Under the pieces are notes generated by a model that was not told the DNA's origin, did not search any database, and was given only the letters and a program-made list of their open reading frames with translations. Position numbers and translations under genes: made by a program. Positions 1 through 8,405 of a DNA stretch of 64,000 bases are shown piece after piece (within the stretch, counting starts at the first letter, position 1; every line of letters begins with the position of its first letter). Source of the DNA: Mangrovimicrobium sediminis (GTDB lineage: Bacteria; Pseudomonadota; Gammaproteobacteria; Pseudomonadales; Halieaceae); the NCBI RefSeq assembly GCF_004745945.1, contig NZ_SRLE01000006.1:372001-436000 (forward strand), in the 5' to 3' direction.

Positions 1-508
1 GGGTCAGCGCGGTGACGCTGAAGGTGCCCCCGCCAATCCCCAGCATACTGGAGAGCAGGCCGATCAGGGTCGGCGTCACGGAGCCGCCGGCGCCGCGGGG
101 GACGGCGCTCCACGGGTGCAACTCATCCAGCGGCAGCACCATCTTCACCGCCACCAGGAACGCCACGATGCCAAACAACAGGGCCAAGGCCTCGCTGTGC
201 ACCTGGGCGGCTAGCACTGAACCGATGAGCGCGCCGACAAAAATGAAGGGCCCCCAGTAGACGGCGAGGTCGCGATCCACACCACCGCGGGCATGGTGCG
301 CGCGCGCCGAGGAAACAGAGGTAAAGATGATGGTCGCCAGCGAGGTACCCACGGCGATATGCATGCGGATCGCCGGGTCGACGCCGCGCGCACCGAGGGC
401 AAAATCCAGCGCCGGGACGATGACGATACCGCCACCGACCCCGAGCAGGCCCGCCAGCACGCCAGCGACCGCGCCGGTCGCCAGCATGGTGAGCACAAGA
501 GGTAGCAA
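1..508 (-). CDS. TauE/SafE-family membrane permease, C-terminus cut by window edge
   Basis: The reverse strand reads as a hydrophobic protein with two glycine-rich signatures, LLGVGGGIVIVP near the N-terminus and MLGIGGGTFSVTAL near the window edge. This repeated pattern is typical of TauE/SafE (former DUF81) permeases, which export sulfite, sulfoacetate or related small anions across the inner membrane. The frame stays open to base 1, so the C-terminal part lies outside the window. The start is uncertain: a TTG at 508 gives the usual leading hydrophobic stretch and an in-frame ATG lies at 487; a GGAGG sits upstream of both at longer than usual spacing. The gene is divergent from ssrA. Family assignment is firm; the substrate cannot be read from sequence. 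Confidence 0.85.
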   Translation of the reverse strand, partial: MLPLVLTMLATGAVAGVLAGLLGVGGGIVIVPALDFALGARGVDPAIRMHIAVGTSLATIIFTSVSSARAHHARGGVDRDLAVYWGPFIFVGALIGSVLAAQVHSEALALLFGIVAFLVAVKMVLPLDELHPWSAVPRGAGGSVTPTLIGLLSSMLGIGGGTFSVTALT

Positions 509-657
509 GGATTCCAGGAGCCTGCCTCCGAACGGGCTGAAGTGTGCGGGCGAGGATACACGCCCTGCTCAAAGGGAACCAGCAAGTGAACTTTGTTATG
601 CAAAGTATGTCTAAGCCGGCGTGTGCAAATTTACCCGTTTCACACAAAAAGATGCGC

Positions 658-663
658 TATAAT
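658..663 (+). promoter_or_regulatory. -10 element of the tmRNA promoter
   Basis: A perfect TATAAT lies 12 bases before the mature tmRNA 5' end at 676. Transcription would start near 670 and RNase P would trim the leader. I see no good -35 hexamer at normal spacing. Confidence 0.6.
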
Positions 664-675
664 CGCGCACTCACC

Positions 676-1032
676 GGGGGCGATTTGGATTCGACGACGG
701 ATACGAACCCTGAGGTGCATGCCGTGATGGCAGCCAATCACGTTAATCCAAAGCTGTACCTTAATAGTTGCCAACGACGACAACTACGCTCTGGCGGCAT
801 AAACCCCGCTAGCGGTCTTTAGCAAGGTTCCAGCCCCGCGCTACGGACTGTCATATAGAACTGGATCGCAGCAAAGTTCGCCCCGGGCGGCGCTGTTAAA
901 CTCTTACGGGGATCGCTATTCACGTCCTGCCCGTTGGGCTGTGAACGGCTAAATCAATAAACGGAATCTAAGCATGTAGAGCCGAAGGCAGACTACCGGC
1001 GGACGCGGGTTCAACTCCCGCCGCCTCCACCA
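676..1032 (+). ncRNA. ssrA: Transfer-messenger RNA (tmRNA)
   Basis: One-piece tmRNA that rescues stalled ribosomes together with SmpB. The 5' end GGGGGCG pairs with CGCCTCC before the encoded ACCA, giving a seven-pair acceptor stem with one G-U. The conserved GATTTGGATTCGACG block follows the 5' end and a T-arm with GGGTTCAACTCCC precedes the 3' end. The resume codon is GCC at 770 and the tag frame 770-802 encodes ANDDNYALAA followed by TAA, close to the E. coli tag ANDENYALAA. The 3' end is also the attachment site of the element that follows; integration leaves the RNA intact and gives it a new terminator at 1066-1091. Confidence 0.97.
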
Positions 1033-1033
1033 A
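1012..1033 (+). repeat. attL-like direct repeat inside the tmRNA 3' end
   Basis: The 22 bases from CAACTCCCG to CCACCAA recur identically at 8555-8576. The last 15 of them (1019-1033) recur at 8406-8420, where the integrative element appears to end. This is the standard layout for tyrosine recombinases that use the 3' end of tRNA or tmRNA genes as attB. The exact crossover point within the shared segment cannot be told. Confidence 0.8.
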
Positions 1034-1065
1034 CTACCCATCCAAGAACATCCAAGAACAACCCT

Positions 1066-1091
1066 AAGGCCCTGTAATACAGGGCCTTTTT
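1066..1091 (+). terminator. Rho-independent terminator after ssrA, supplied by the element
   Basis: A perfect ten-pair stem (AAGGCCCTGT with ACAGGGCCTT) and a three-base loop are followed by a T-rich run. It lies 33 bases past the tmRNA CCA and belongs to the inserted DNA. The probable native terminators now lie at 8429-8457 and 8585-8613. Confidence 0.9.
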
Positions 1092-1133
1092 GTTTATAAT
1101 ACATCCAGAGCCGTCCATCCTCATCCAGCGACA

Positions 1134-1194
1134 TACCCCCACCATAGGGGGTAACTCCGGGGGTATTTCGACCCACCCCATTGGACATACCCCC
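1134..1194. promoter_or_regulatory. Cluster of GGGGGTA motifs, possible integrase arm or AlpA sites
   Basis: Four copies of the heptamer GGGGGTA or its complement TACCCCC lie at 1134-1140, 1147-1153, 1159-1165 and 1188-1194, between the tmRNA terminator and the integrase start. The same motif recurs at the other end (8336-8342, and as GGGGTA at 8325-8330). Repeated short sites near both ends suggest arm-type integrase sites or excisionase sites. The role is inferred. Confidence 0.45.
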
Positions 1195-1213
1195 AATCCA
1201 CAGGAGGCGAGCC

Positions 1214-2455
1214 ATGCCACTAACTGCCACTGAGGTAAAACAAGCCAAGCCCGGAGCAAAGCCGCGCAAACTTGCCGATGGACGGGGCTTATACCTACTG
1301 GTACAGCCCAATGGGGCGAAATACTGGCGTTACAAATACCGCTACGCTGGGAAAGAAAAAAGCCTAGCGCTCGGGGTTTACCCCGAAGTCTCACTAAAAG
1401 AGGCCCGCCGCGCCCACCAAAAAGCGCGCGACAGACTGACCGAGAACACAGACCCTGGAGAGGTGCGCAAGGTGGAAAAACTCACCCGCCACTTGGCTTC
1501 TGCAGAAAGTTTCGAGGCGATAGCGCGCGAGTGGTTTGCAACCAGAATGGTGGAAAAATCAGTCAGCCACCGGGAGCGCACGCTGCGCGCCTTAGAAAAA
1601 GACCTATTCCCCGCACTCGGCAATCGCCCCATTGCCGCCATAAACGCCCCTGAGTTACTCGCCGCACTCCGCCGCATTGAATCGCGAGGGGCAGTAGAAA
1701 CGGCGCACAGGGCTAAGCAAACTGCTGGCCAAGTATTCCGATTTGCGGTTGCAACTGGCCGAGCAGAACGCGACCCCTCCGGCGACCTGAAAGGCGCACT
1801 CAAAAACCCTAAAAAGAAACACCTCGCGGCCATCACAGACCCCGCCGAACTAGGTTGTTTGCTGCAAGCAATGGAGCACTTTCAGGGTACTCCGGTTGTA
1901 AAAACTGCACTGCTTCTTTCCCCATTGCTCTTTCAGCGCCCGGGCGAAATCAGATCGATGGAGTGGGCAGAAATCAACTGGGAGGAAAAACGCTGGGAGT
2001 TGCCCGCGGAGAAAATGAAAATGCGTCTTCCGCACATTGTCCCATTGAGCACTCAGGCAGCGGCACTACTGCGGGCATTGCACCCCTTAACGGGTCGCGG
2101 CAGGTATGTTTTCCCCAGCGCAAGAGGGGCGAGTCGATGTCTTTCAGAAAACGGGGTGCGCACGGCTCTACGAACACTGGGCTATAGCAATGATACAGTC
2201 ACTCCGCATGGCTTTCGGGCTACCGCCCGCACATTACTCGATGAGGTACTGGGTTACCGGGTAGACTGGATCGAGCATCAATTGGCCCATGCAGTAAAGG
2301 ATACCAACGGCAGGGCGTACAATCGAACTACACACCTAGAGGGAAGAAGGGAAATGATGCAGCGCTGGGCTGACTACTTAGACACCCTGAAAGTGGCTGC
2401 CTGCGACGGAAACGTTGTCACAGGCAGGTTCACAAAAAGTCTCAGCAATCCTTAA
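1214..2455 (+). CDS. P4-type tyrosine recombinase (integrase)
   Basis: This 413-aa protein catalyses site-specific integration and excision of the element at the tmRNA 3' end. The N-terminal part (about residues 1-90) is a DUF4102-type arm-binding domain, recognisable by KLADGRGLYLLV and LALGVYPEVSL. A SAM-like core-binding domain follows, then the catalytic domain with Arg242 in QRPGE, His332 and Arg335 in HGFR, His359 in QLAH and the nucleophile Tyr369 in AYNRT. The ATG at 1214 is preferred over one at 1181 because CAGGAGG lies just upstream of it. The stop overlaps by four bases the stop of the convergent gene at 2452-3969. Confidence 0.95.
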   Translation: MPLTATEVKQAKPGAKPRKLADGRGLYLLVQPNGAKYWRYKYRYAGKEKSLALGVYPEVSLKEARRAHQKARDRLTENTDPGEVRKVEKLTRHLASAESFEAIAREWFATRMVEKSVSHRERTLRALEKDLFPALGNRPIAAINAPELLAALRRIESRGAVETAHRAKQTAGQVFRFAVATGRAERDPSGDLKGALKNPKKKHLAAITDPAELGCLLQAMEHFQGTPVVKTALLLSPLLFQRPGEIRSMEWAEINWEEKRWELPAEKMKMRLPHIVPLSTQAAALLRALHPLTGRGRYVFPSARGASRCLSENGVRTALRTLGYSNDTVTPHGFRATARTLLDEVLGYRVDWIEHQLAHAVKDTNGRAYNRTTHLEGRREMMQRWADYLDTLKVAACDGNVVTGRFTKSLSNP

Positions 2456-3969
2456 CTTTTCTGATTACTCTCGGCTAATTTTTTCCGAACTTGACCTAAA
2501 ACCTCTAACCGACATGCCTGGAACTCTTCCATTGCAACGTTTACTGACGTAGATATAACATCCGCTCTTATACTGTCTCGCAGGTCGCATATTCGCGCCC
2601 AGAATGCCGCTCTCTGACAGTCGTCCAAATCGGACAAATTTACGCTCAGTATTCCTCGCGAGGAGTCCATTTCATCAGTCTCAATTGTAAAATTATAGAT
2701 TTCACTTAGAACCCTTTGGTGAATGCGTTCACAATCGTCCAGATCGATCAAAAAATCCGTAACTTTGAGTCCGAAGGACTGCTGGTTAACTCGAGAGGTA
2801 GGGAAATCCCGCTCAATATCCGCAAGACCCACCTCCACGCGCTGGAGCAGCACCTCGCCATAATGATTCACTGAGGATATTCGTTCACAGAGCAAGCCTA
2901 AATTTTGCGTAATTCGTTTTCCGAGTCTCATATCAGACTCAAGAGAAATAACATTTTTTATATCAAGAAACTTATATTTTAAGTACCAGTGCTCCATCCG
3001 CTCGAGCGAATCAATAAGGCCGGGAAGAAATATTTTCCTTTGGAGATACTTCTCCGTCCGAGGTCTAGCCAATACAGCGATTTTCCTAACCACCATGCAG
3101 CCAACAATAACGGTTGAAAGCCCAACCCAAACCATGTTGTAACCAGTGAGGGCCTCAGAGAGCATAAGAAATCGTGGAATAAGATACCCAGAGATTAGAA
3201 TCAGGACACAATATATGACGGTCTCAATTATTCCCTTTTTCAAACGCTCTAAATCGATTTGAGAGTCAATTATTTGAATTTGGGTGAGGAGTTTCGCATG
3301 AAGCGGGCGTAAATCCTTCATGCCATTCCCGATTTTTTCGAACCAGGTTTCCATAAAGTCTTTATCGATGTCGGGGACCCAGTTCTGTTTCTCAAGAAAA
3401 TTTCTTGTCAGGACTCTTCTCGAATGCAAAATCGCAAATAGATCGTTGTATAGGTCACTAAATAGAACAGTCCATTCTCTATACAACTTTGTTCCAAAGG
3501 GAAAAAAACTGTCCTCTACATTAATCCGTTCACCAAACGTGCTATATGCAACACCCCTTCCTGACCAAGTAACGGTGTACGGTACTAAGCGAAGAATGCG
3601 GTTTGTGGCTATAGCAATTACAAGAACCGAAGCATCGTACCTTTCGTCAGGGTCCTCTGAGTAGAGTTTGGCGGGAAGGTTTTCCCTAAGCAATCGACCT
3701 ATTGCCTTATCCCGATTGAGTTCGTCTGAGTTCACTAATGCTCGGTCAATGAACGAATAACAAATTCCGTCTACGGGCCCGCGCATATCGAAGGACTGAA
3801 TCAGGTTTGCGATTTCTCTTCCAAGTTCGAATATTTTCGCTTCAGCCGCTGCTTTTTCTCTGATTTTGTAGATCCAAAAAGCCCCCAAAAGCGGCAGAAC
3901 GATTGAGATTAGTCTCGGGACAATTTCCACAAGAGTGGAGTAGGCAATTTCTACGAATATACTTCCCAT
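2452..3969 (-). CDS. Unknown three-helix membrane protein, element cargo
   Basis: I do not recognise this 505-aa protein. One hydrophobic helix lies near the N-terminus (about residues 11-30) and a pair lies in the middle (about 270-320). They separate a soluble N-terminal domain of about 230 residues from a charged, mostly helical C-terminal domain of about 180. No nuclease, P-loop, protease or TIR motif is evident. The ATG at 3969 is chosen because the first helix follows directly and AGG lies upstream; the open frame to 4203 adds cysteine- and arginine-rich sequence that does not look like a protein. Its codons are AT-richer than those of most neighbours. It stands alone on the reverse strand between integrase and replication genes, a common cargo position in such elements. 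Confidence 0.75.
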   Translation of the reverse strand: MGSIFVEIAYSTLVEIVPRLISIVLPLLGAFWIYKIREKAAAEAKIFELGREIANLIQSFDMRGPVDGICYSFIDRALVNSDELNRDKAIGRLLRENLPAKLYSEDPDERYDASVLVIAIATNRILRLVPYTVTWSGRGVAYSTFGERINVEDSFFPFGTKLYREWTVLFSDLYNDLFAILHSRRVLTRNFLEKQNWVPDIDKDFMETWFEKIGNGMKDLRPLHAKLLTQIQIIDSQIDLERLKKGIIETVIYCVLILISGYLIPRFLMLSEALTGYNMVWVGLSTVIVGCMVVRKIAVLARPRTEKYLQRKIFLPGLIDSLERMEHWYLKYKFLDIKNVISLESDMRLGKRITQNLGLLCERISSVNHYGEVLLQRVEVGLADIERDFPTSRVNQQSFGLKVTDFLIDLDDCERIHQRVLSEIYNFTIETDEMDSSRGILSVNLSDLDDCQRAAFWARICDLRDSIRADVISTSVNVAMEEFQACRLEVLGQVRKKLAESNQKS

Positions 3970-4181
3970 AAACCTGCACTTCCCTGTTGTTAGAACTCTG
4001 GCACAAAAAGAATACTCTTCACTCTGTGCAGCCCCTGAAAGGTAGATTCTATGGCGATAGTGTCGACGGGCAAAGCCAACACAGACTACAATTTGATCAC
4101 AGCGCCTAGGATGGCCCCCGAAAAGCCGTAACCCTAACGGCCTGGCGCTGCCATCAATTTGGGGGCACCGAGGGGGTGCGT

Positions 4182-4799
4182 GTGGCAAAGCACAAAACGC
4201 CATATGTTGGAGGGTGGCACAACCTCACACTTTCCGATAGAAGCCTCGACGTACTGCGCAAGGTACCTGGCTACACTGGGGACCTAGAGACTCAAATATC
4301 GTTCAAATTTGGCGAATACCGTATGTGGGGTGAATTCTACGCCAGCCGGCCCACCTCCCGTGAAAAAATGGCTCTACTAGCAGACTTGGCAAAGTACTCA
4401 AAAAAAATGCAGGAATGCGTCGCTCTGCTTCCGAGTGATATGGAACAAAATATTGCGTTCTGGATGAACAACCTGCGTGGGGGCGACATTCTGGAGCATT
4501 TGCCCTCACGGTATATGGAGTACTTACAAGACCTTGAGGCTTGCTGCAAAACCGGAGTTGCAGAACTAAAGAACGCCCCCTATGACAAGGCTGGCGGCAG
4601 CCGCGAGATCGAGCGCCAACTACTGAGCGATGTTGCCGAGTTACTGGAATCACTGCCTGACATGACCCTGTCGAGAGCCGCAGAACTAGCCCACGAAATA
4701 CTAATGCTCAACGGCATCAGAACCAACAGCGCGAACCCCCGGCGGACCGTCCGCAAAGTCAGACACCAGAGAGGGGGTCAAAGTCAGCCCGAAAACTAG
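4182..4799 (+). CDS. Unknown 205-aa soluble protein of the element
   Basis: No family is recognised. The protein is mixed alpha and beta at the start (VGGWHNLTLSDRSLDVLRKV), then mainly helical, with a basic C-terminus (RRTVRKVRHQR). There is no signal peptide or membrane segment. Either GTG 4176 or GTG 4182 could be the start; 4182 is preferred because AGGGGG precedes it at normal spacing. The gene is divergent from the membrane protein at 2452-3969, with a 212-bp shared control region, and lies upstream of alpA in the same direction. It could be a regulator or cargo. Confidence 0.65.
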   Translation: MAKHKTPYVGGWHNLTLSDRSLDVLRKVPGYTGDLETQISFKFGEYRMWGEFYASRPTSREKMALLADLAKYSKKMQECVALLPSDMEQNIAFWMNNLRGGDILEHLPSRYMEYLQDLEACCKTGVAELKNAPYDKAGGSREIERQLLSDVAELLESLPDMTLSRAAELAHEILMLNGIRTNSANPRRTVRKVRHQRGGQSQPEN

Positions 4800-4875
4800 G
4801 GGCGACTTAGACCCTGCAATTATCCGGCACATACCCTGAACATGTATCCAATGCCAACCACACAGGTACGGAGAC

Positions 4876-5073
4876 ATGGCACAGAAACCCGAAGACTACC
4901 GCCTCCTTAAACTTTCTGAGGTAGAAGCCCGCACGGGCAAAAGCCGTAGCAGCATATACGGAGACCCAGAATTCCCCCGCCCTATCAAAATCGGTCCCCG
5001 CGCTAGCGCGTGGGTTGAAAGCGAAGTGACAGCATGGATTGAGTCACGCATTGCCGCTCGGCAGGCCGGATAA
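4876..5073 (+). CDS. AlpA-family DNA-binding regulator / excisionase
   Basis: This 65-aa protein has the AlpA pattern: LLKLSEVEARTGKSRSSIY forms a MerR-like helix-turn-helix, followed by FPRPIKIG and a wing ending in WVESEVTAWI. Full family length is present. AlpA proteins act as transcription activators or excisionases in P4-like satellites and islands. ACGGAGAC precedes the ATG. It lies directly before the replication genes and likely controls them or excision; the GGGGGTA motifs at the element ends are possible targets, which is speculative. Confidence 0.9.
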   Translation: MAQKPEDYRLLKLSEVEARTGKSRSSIYGDPEFPRPIKIGPRASAWVESEVTAWIESRIAARQAG

Positions 5074-5085
5074 GAGGCGGGAAAA

Positions 5086-5169
5086 ATGAAAAACTCAGAC
5101 ACCGCCCCGGCACAGGGCGGCATCCAAAACTGCGCAGTACGATTCTACCAGAAATCTGGGGGTGGCTAG
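5086..5169 (+). CDS. 27-aa leader ORF overlapping the Toprim gene
   Basis: A short frame starts with ATG after GAGGCGGG at a good distance and ends with TAG at 5167-5169. The last base of this stop is the first base of the GTG that starts the Toprim gene. The peptide has no known motif. Its value is probably translational coupling: ribosomes ending here would restart on the downstream GTG. That the peptide is made is inferred from the ribosome-binding site and the overlap only. Confidence 0.45.
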   Translation: MKNSDTAPAQGGIQNCAVRFYQKSGGG

Positions 5170-6041
5170 TGTTTGACTACCACCGCCAATTCGCCGACGC
5201 CATTTTCCATGATATTGGGGCAATCATCGAACCTATCGCAGACGGTCAATTGCACCGCTTTGACGATCCGAGCGGGAAACACCGCAATCGCGCATGCTGG
5301 TATGTATTCCACCTCGATAGCCGTCCGGCCGGCGCATACGGCAACTGGCGCACGGGAATCCAGTCAACCTGGCGTGGAGACACCCCGAATCACGGAACCC
5401 GCGTAGAGCGGGAACATACTTCCGAGTTGGTACGGCAGGCCCGCGAAAAGCGGGAGCGCCAGAATGCGGCAGCCGCCGAGCGGGCCAAATTCATTTGGAA
5501 CCAAGCACAGCCGGCAACGCTGGCACACGAATATTTGGCTAGCAAGAAAATCCCCGCAATAGGGCTGCGGGTGTATCAATCCACGTTATTGGCTCCGCTC
5601 CGCTCTGTCAGTGGGGAACTGGTGAACCTGCAACGCATTTATCCCGACGGTACCAAACGCTTTCTGCATGGAGGACGCGTTACCGGCACTTTCTGGCTGC
5701 TGGGCCGAGAAGTTCCTCGCTCGGGAAAACTCTATATCGCTGAGGGTGTAGCGACGGCCGCCACTATTGCCAACACATTGCATACCCCGGTTGTTGCCGC
5801 AATGACGGCAGGGAATATTTTGCCAGTTGCCCAGTCAATCCGCGGGCATCACCCGGAATTATCGATTGTGATTGCCGCCGACAACGACCACGCCACACCG
5901 GGCAATCCCGGACTGAGCAAAGGGATGGAAGCCGCTCGCCAAGTACAGGCGGGACTGACCTGGCCCACTGTTTGCCACCTTCCGGACTGCCGCTGTACCG
6001 ACTTCAACGATACGGCGAACTGCGAGAGGTCGCCGCAATGA
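5169..6041 (+). CDS. Toprim-domain protein (primase-like) of the element
   Basis: This 290-aa protein probably takes part in element replication. The C-terminal half carries Toprim landmarks: the glutamate motif LYIAEGVATA (about residues 197-206) and the acidic motif VIAADND (about 236-242). The N-terminal half resembles the DUF7146-type region that precedes Toprim in plasmid and satellite primase-helicase proteins. No zinc finger is seen. The GTG at 5169 follows GGGGGTGG and overlaps the stop of the 27-aa ORF. The 3' end overlaps the next gene by four bases (ATGA at 6038-6041), so the three are read as one operon. Confidence 0.85.
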   Translation: MFDYHRQFADAIFHDIGAIIEPIADGQLHRFDDPSGKHRNRACWYVFHLDSRPAGAYGNWRTGIQSTWRGDTPNHGTRVEREHTSELVRQAREKRERQNAAAAERAKFIWNQAQPATLAHEYLASKKIPAIGLRVYQSTLLAPLRSVSGELVNLQRIYPDGTKRFLHGGRVTGTFWLLGREVPRSGKLYIAEGVATAATIANTLHTPVVAAMTAGNILPVAQSIRGHHPELSIVIAADNDHATPGNPGLSKGMEAARQVQAGLTWPTVCHLPDCRCTDFNDTANCERSPQ

Positions 6042-7498
6042 ACAAGGCACACGACATGTCCCCCAAGACCATGCCCCAAGACCTGGCGATGCCGCAACTG
6101 TTGGAGGTTGCTGATCGATTACAGTATCCGCTTGCACTGCTCGGGCCTCTGCTCGGCGATGCGGCGACAGCCATTGCAGAAGCGGTTCAGGCACCCCCGG
6201 AGATTGCTGCAAATTCCACGTTAGCGGTTGCCGCGTTCGCTGCTCAGGACAAAGCCAACGTGGTGATGGACGGGCGGCGCTACCCTCTGTCACTGTTTCT
6301 TCTGACAGTAGCGGAATCAGGTGACCGCAAAACTGCCTGTGACCGGGTGGCGAGTCAACCGCTGGATATATGGCAACGAGCGCGTGCCGAATCGCACCGA
6401 CAGGCGCTGAAACAGTACCGGGATGAGGTGGACATTTACGAGGCGGAAAGACGGGACGCGCTTAGCAAAAAGAACTCAGGCGTCGAGAAGATCGCCGCTC
6501 TCGAAGCACTGCAAGCGCCGGAACCGCCGCCGGAGCCCATGGTCATTTGTCAGGAACCAACGCTGGAAGGTTTGCAGCGGTCTTTCCGGCAAGGCTGGCC
6601 GAGTCAGGCTTTGTTCAACGACGAAGGTGGCCAATTCTTTGGTGGCCATGCAATGAACCCAGAGAATGTCCTTAAAACCATCGCCGGGCTGTCCCGCTAC
6701 TGGGATGGAAGCCCGATTATTCGCACGCGCGCTGCAAGGGGGGAAAGCGCCACCATGTACGACCGTCGCCTGTCTATTCACTTGCAGGCTCAGCCTCGCG
6801 TCGCTGCCGCCGTATTGTCCGACCAGTTATTGGTGGAACAGGGGATACTGGCCCGTTTTTTGGTGACAGAGGCTCGCACCCAGGCAGGAACGCGCCTGTA
6901 TCGGGGGAGGGACCCATTCCAAAGCGCGGAGGTGCAACGCTTTCATCAGCGCATCCAAGCGCTGCTGTCACATGTCCCGGAGTTAGACGAAGGGGGTGGC
7001 TTGATTCTGCCGGATATTCAACTGAGCGGGGACGCAACCTCGCATTGGATTGATACTTATAACGCCACTGAGCGGGCCCAGGCCCCCGGAGCAGTGCTGG
7101 AACTTGTGAAACCTGCCGCCAGTAAAGCGGCAGAGAACGCGCTACGGATTGCTGGAGTGTTCGCAGTGCTTGAAAACACTGGCGAAATCACGGGAGAGCA
7201 GATGGCGCGAGCCTGGTCATTGGCTCAGTATTACCTGAACGGCACCTTACGGGCCGCCCAGTTGGCCGAGCAAAATGTGGCGGAGCAATCCGCCCATGAA
7301 GTGCTGGACTGGCTGCAAGGACGGAAAAATGGCCGGGCGACTATCGAGGAAATGAGCAAACTGCTGACTCCCAAACGGCACCGCAAAAGCGTGGCGCATA
7401 TCCGCGCGGTACTTGCCCTGCTTACGGATACCGGCATGGTGCGAGTCGTGACTACCAATACCCGAAATGAGCCCGCAGCATGGGAGGTGCTGCGGTGA
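6038..7498 (+). CDS. DUF3987 protein (putative replicative helicase/ATPase)
   Basis: This 486-aa protein matches the DUF3987 family, commonly paired with Toprim primase genes in satellites and integrative elements. The segment around residues 70-100 (RRYPLSLFLLTVAESGDRKT) contains the family's atypical P-loop, AESGDRKT, instead of a classic GxxxxGKT. The C-terminal third includes the helical MARAWSLAQYYL region usual in the family. The ATG at 6038 overlaps the preceding TGA and has GAGAGG upstream; longer in-frame starts would run inside the Toprim gene. The 3' end overlaps the next GTG. Function as a helicase is inferred from family context. Confidence 0.85.
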   Translation: MNKAHDMSPKTMPQDLAMPQLLEVADRLQYPLALLGPLLGDAATAIAEAVQAPPEIAANSTLAVAAFAAQDKANVVMDGRRYPLSLFLLTVAESGDRKTACDRVASQPLDIWQRARAESHRQALKQYRDEVDIYEAERRDALSKKNSGVEKIAALEALQAPEPPPEPMVICQEPTLEGLQRSFRQGWPSQALFNDEGGQFFGGHAMNPENVLKTIAGLSRYWDGSPIIRTRAARGESATMYDRRLSIHLQAQPRVAAAVLSDQLLVEQGILARFLVTEARTQAGTRLYRGRDPFQSAEVQRFHQRIQALLSHVPELDEGGGLILPDIQLSGDATSHWIDTYNATERAQAPGAVLELVKPAASKAAENALRIAGVFAVLENTGEITGEQMARAWSLAQYYLNGTLRAAQLAEQNVAEQSAHEVLDWLQGRKNGRATIEEMSKLLTPKRHRKSVAHIRAVLALLTDTGMVRVVTTNTRNEPAAWEVLR

Positions 7499-7992
7499 AT
7501 TTGGTGGATTTGCTAGCCCCAATAAAGCAGGGAGGGGGGGAAGCACAGACAGAGGGGGCGGAGAGGGCGGAGAGGGCGGAAAGCCAGAACTCACAAGGGC
7601 TGAACATTCCGCCCGCTAAGGCGGAAACGGCCGATGGAAATTATAGTGGAGGGGAATCCCGCCCGAGTCCGCCCAAGGTAGCGAGGCCCAAAACCCATGC
7701 AACCACTACCTTTCCGCCCAATCCACCCAATCCGCCCGGGATATTCTCAGGAGTGGAAGCGCCACTGCCTGAGACACAGCAATATTTCGCTCAAAATGGC
7801 GCTTTTCTACTGCCTGAGGATATGAATTTTTTACGCAAGCACTTACCGCAAAGTACAACTGCCCGCAATGAAGCCATTTGGAGGTACTTGGCGAAGTGGC
7901 GCGAGGGAATGGAAACCGAACCTGTAACCCACCGGAAGGAAAACGCTGGCAGGCGGGCCGCGAACTCTGCTCTCCTCAAGGCGGAGGGGTGA
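7495..7992 (+). CDS. Unknown 165-aa protein with Ala-Glu and Pro repeats
   Basis: The GTG at 7495 overlaps the DUF3987 stop (GTGA) and follows GGGAGGT, so it is translationally coupled. The N-terminal half is low complexity: three 9-bp repeats (about 7552-7580) give an AERAERA run, and a proline stretch FPPNPPNPPG follows. The C-terminal 75 residues look folded and basic (FLRKHLPQ, WRYLAKWREG) and may bind nucleic acid. No family is recognised. Confidence 0.65.
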   Translation: MNLVDLLAPIKQGGGEAQTEGAERAERAESQNSQGLNIPPAKAETADGNYSGGESRPSPPKVARPKTHATTTFPPNPPNPPGIFSGVEAPLPETQQYFAQNGAFLLPEDMNFLRKHLPQSTTARNEAIWRYLAKWREGMETEPVTHRKENAGRRAANSALLKAEG

Positions 7993-8156
7993 ACTGTCCT
8001 ATCCCATTGGATAAACTACAAATTCAATTGATCCACCCGATAAAATTATTGGCAGCCTGTGAGGTGGTACCAAGATCGCCCGCGCAAATCGAGCCTGAAT
8101 TTTGGCTGATTGACCACCTGAATTACACAACTGCAAAAATTTGTCGCTCGACTTAG
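7989..8156 (+). CDS. 55-aa ORF coupled to the preceding gene
   Basis: A GTG at 7989 overlaps the TGA of the preceding gene and is preceded by GGCGGAGGG, the same arrangement as the two upstream junctions. The peptide (LDKLQIQLIHPIKLLAACEV and on to a TAG at 8154-8156) has no recognised domain. It would be the last gene of the element's replication operon. Supported only by the coupling signal. Confidence 0.45.
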   Translation: MNCPIPLDKLQIQLIHPIKLLAACEVVPRSPAQIEPEFWLIDHLNYTTAKICRST

Positions 8157-8405
8157 TACTAACATGGGGAGCCATTTAAAAAAGGACCGGGGGGGGGCTC
8201 TCGGTTGAAAAGAACAACAGCCTCCGGCCCGGAATAATGATGCGAGCACCCGTGCGAAAATTGGCTGGTACGGTCTAAGCGACTGAACTTCCCGACACAA
8301 ATTCCGAGGTGAAAAACGTAAAAAGGGGTATATATGGGGGTATATATACAAACATAATAAATTATTCTATTTATTATCAATTAGTTATGTCGGCTTTTCA
8401 TTTGA
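8157..8405. other. AT-rich right end of the element, no gene seen
   Basis: I see no credible gene. The stretch has a G-run, then an AT-rich tract (8320-8395). Two direct GGGGTATATAT-type repeats (8325-8335 and 8337-8345) carry the same GGGGGTA motif as the left end. This is the expected place for right-arm integrase sites. Confidence 0.5.

Noticed and set aside
3970..4203. Longer start for the element membrane protein
   Set aside because: The extra residues are Cys/Arg-rich and overlap the start of the divergent gene; ATG 3969 leads straight into the first helix.
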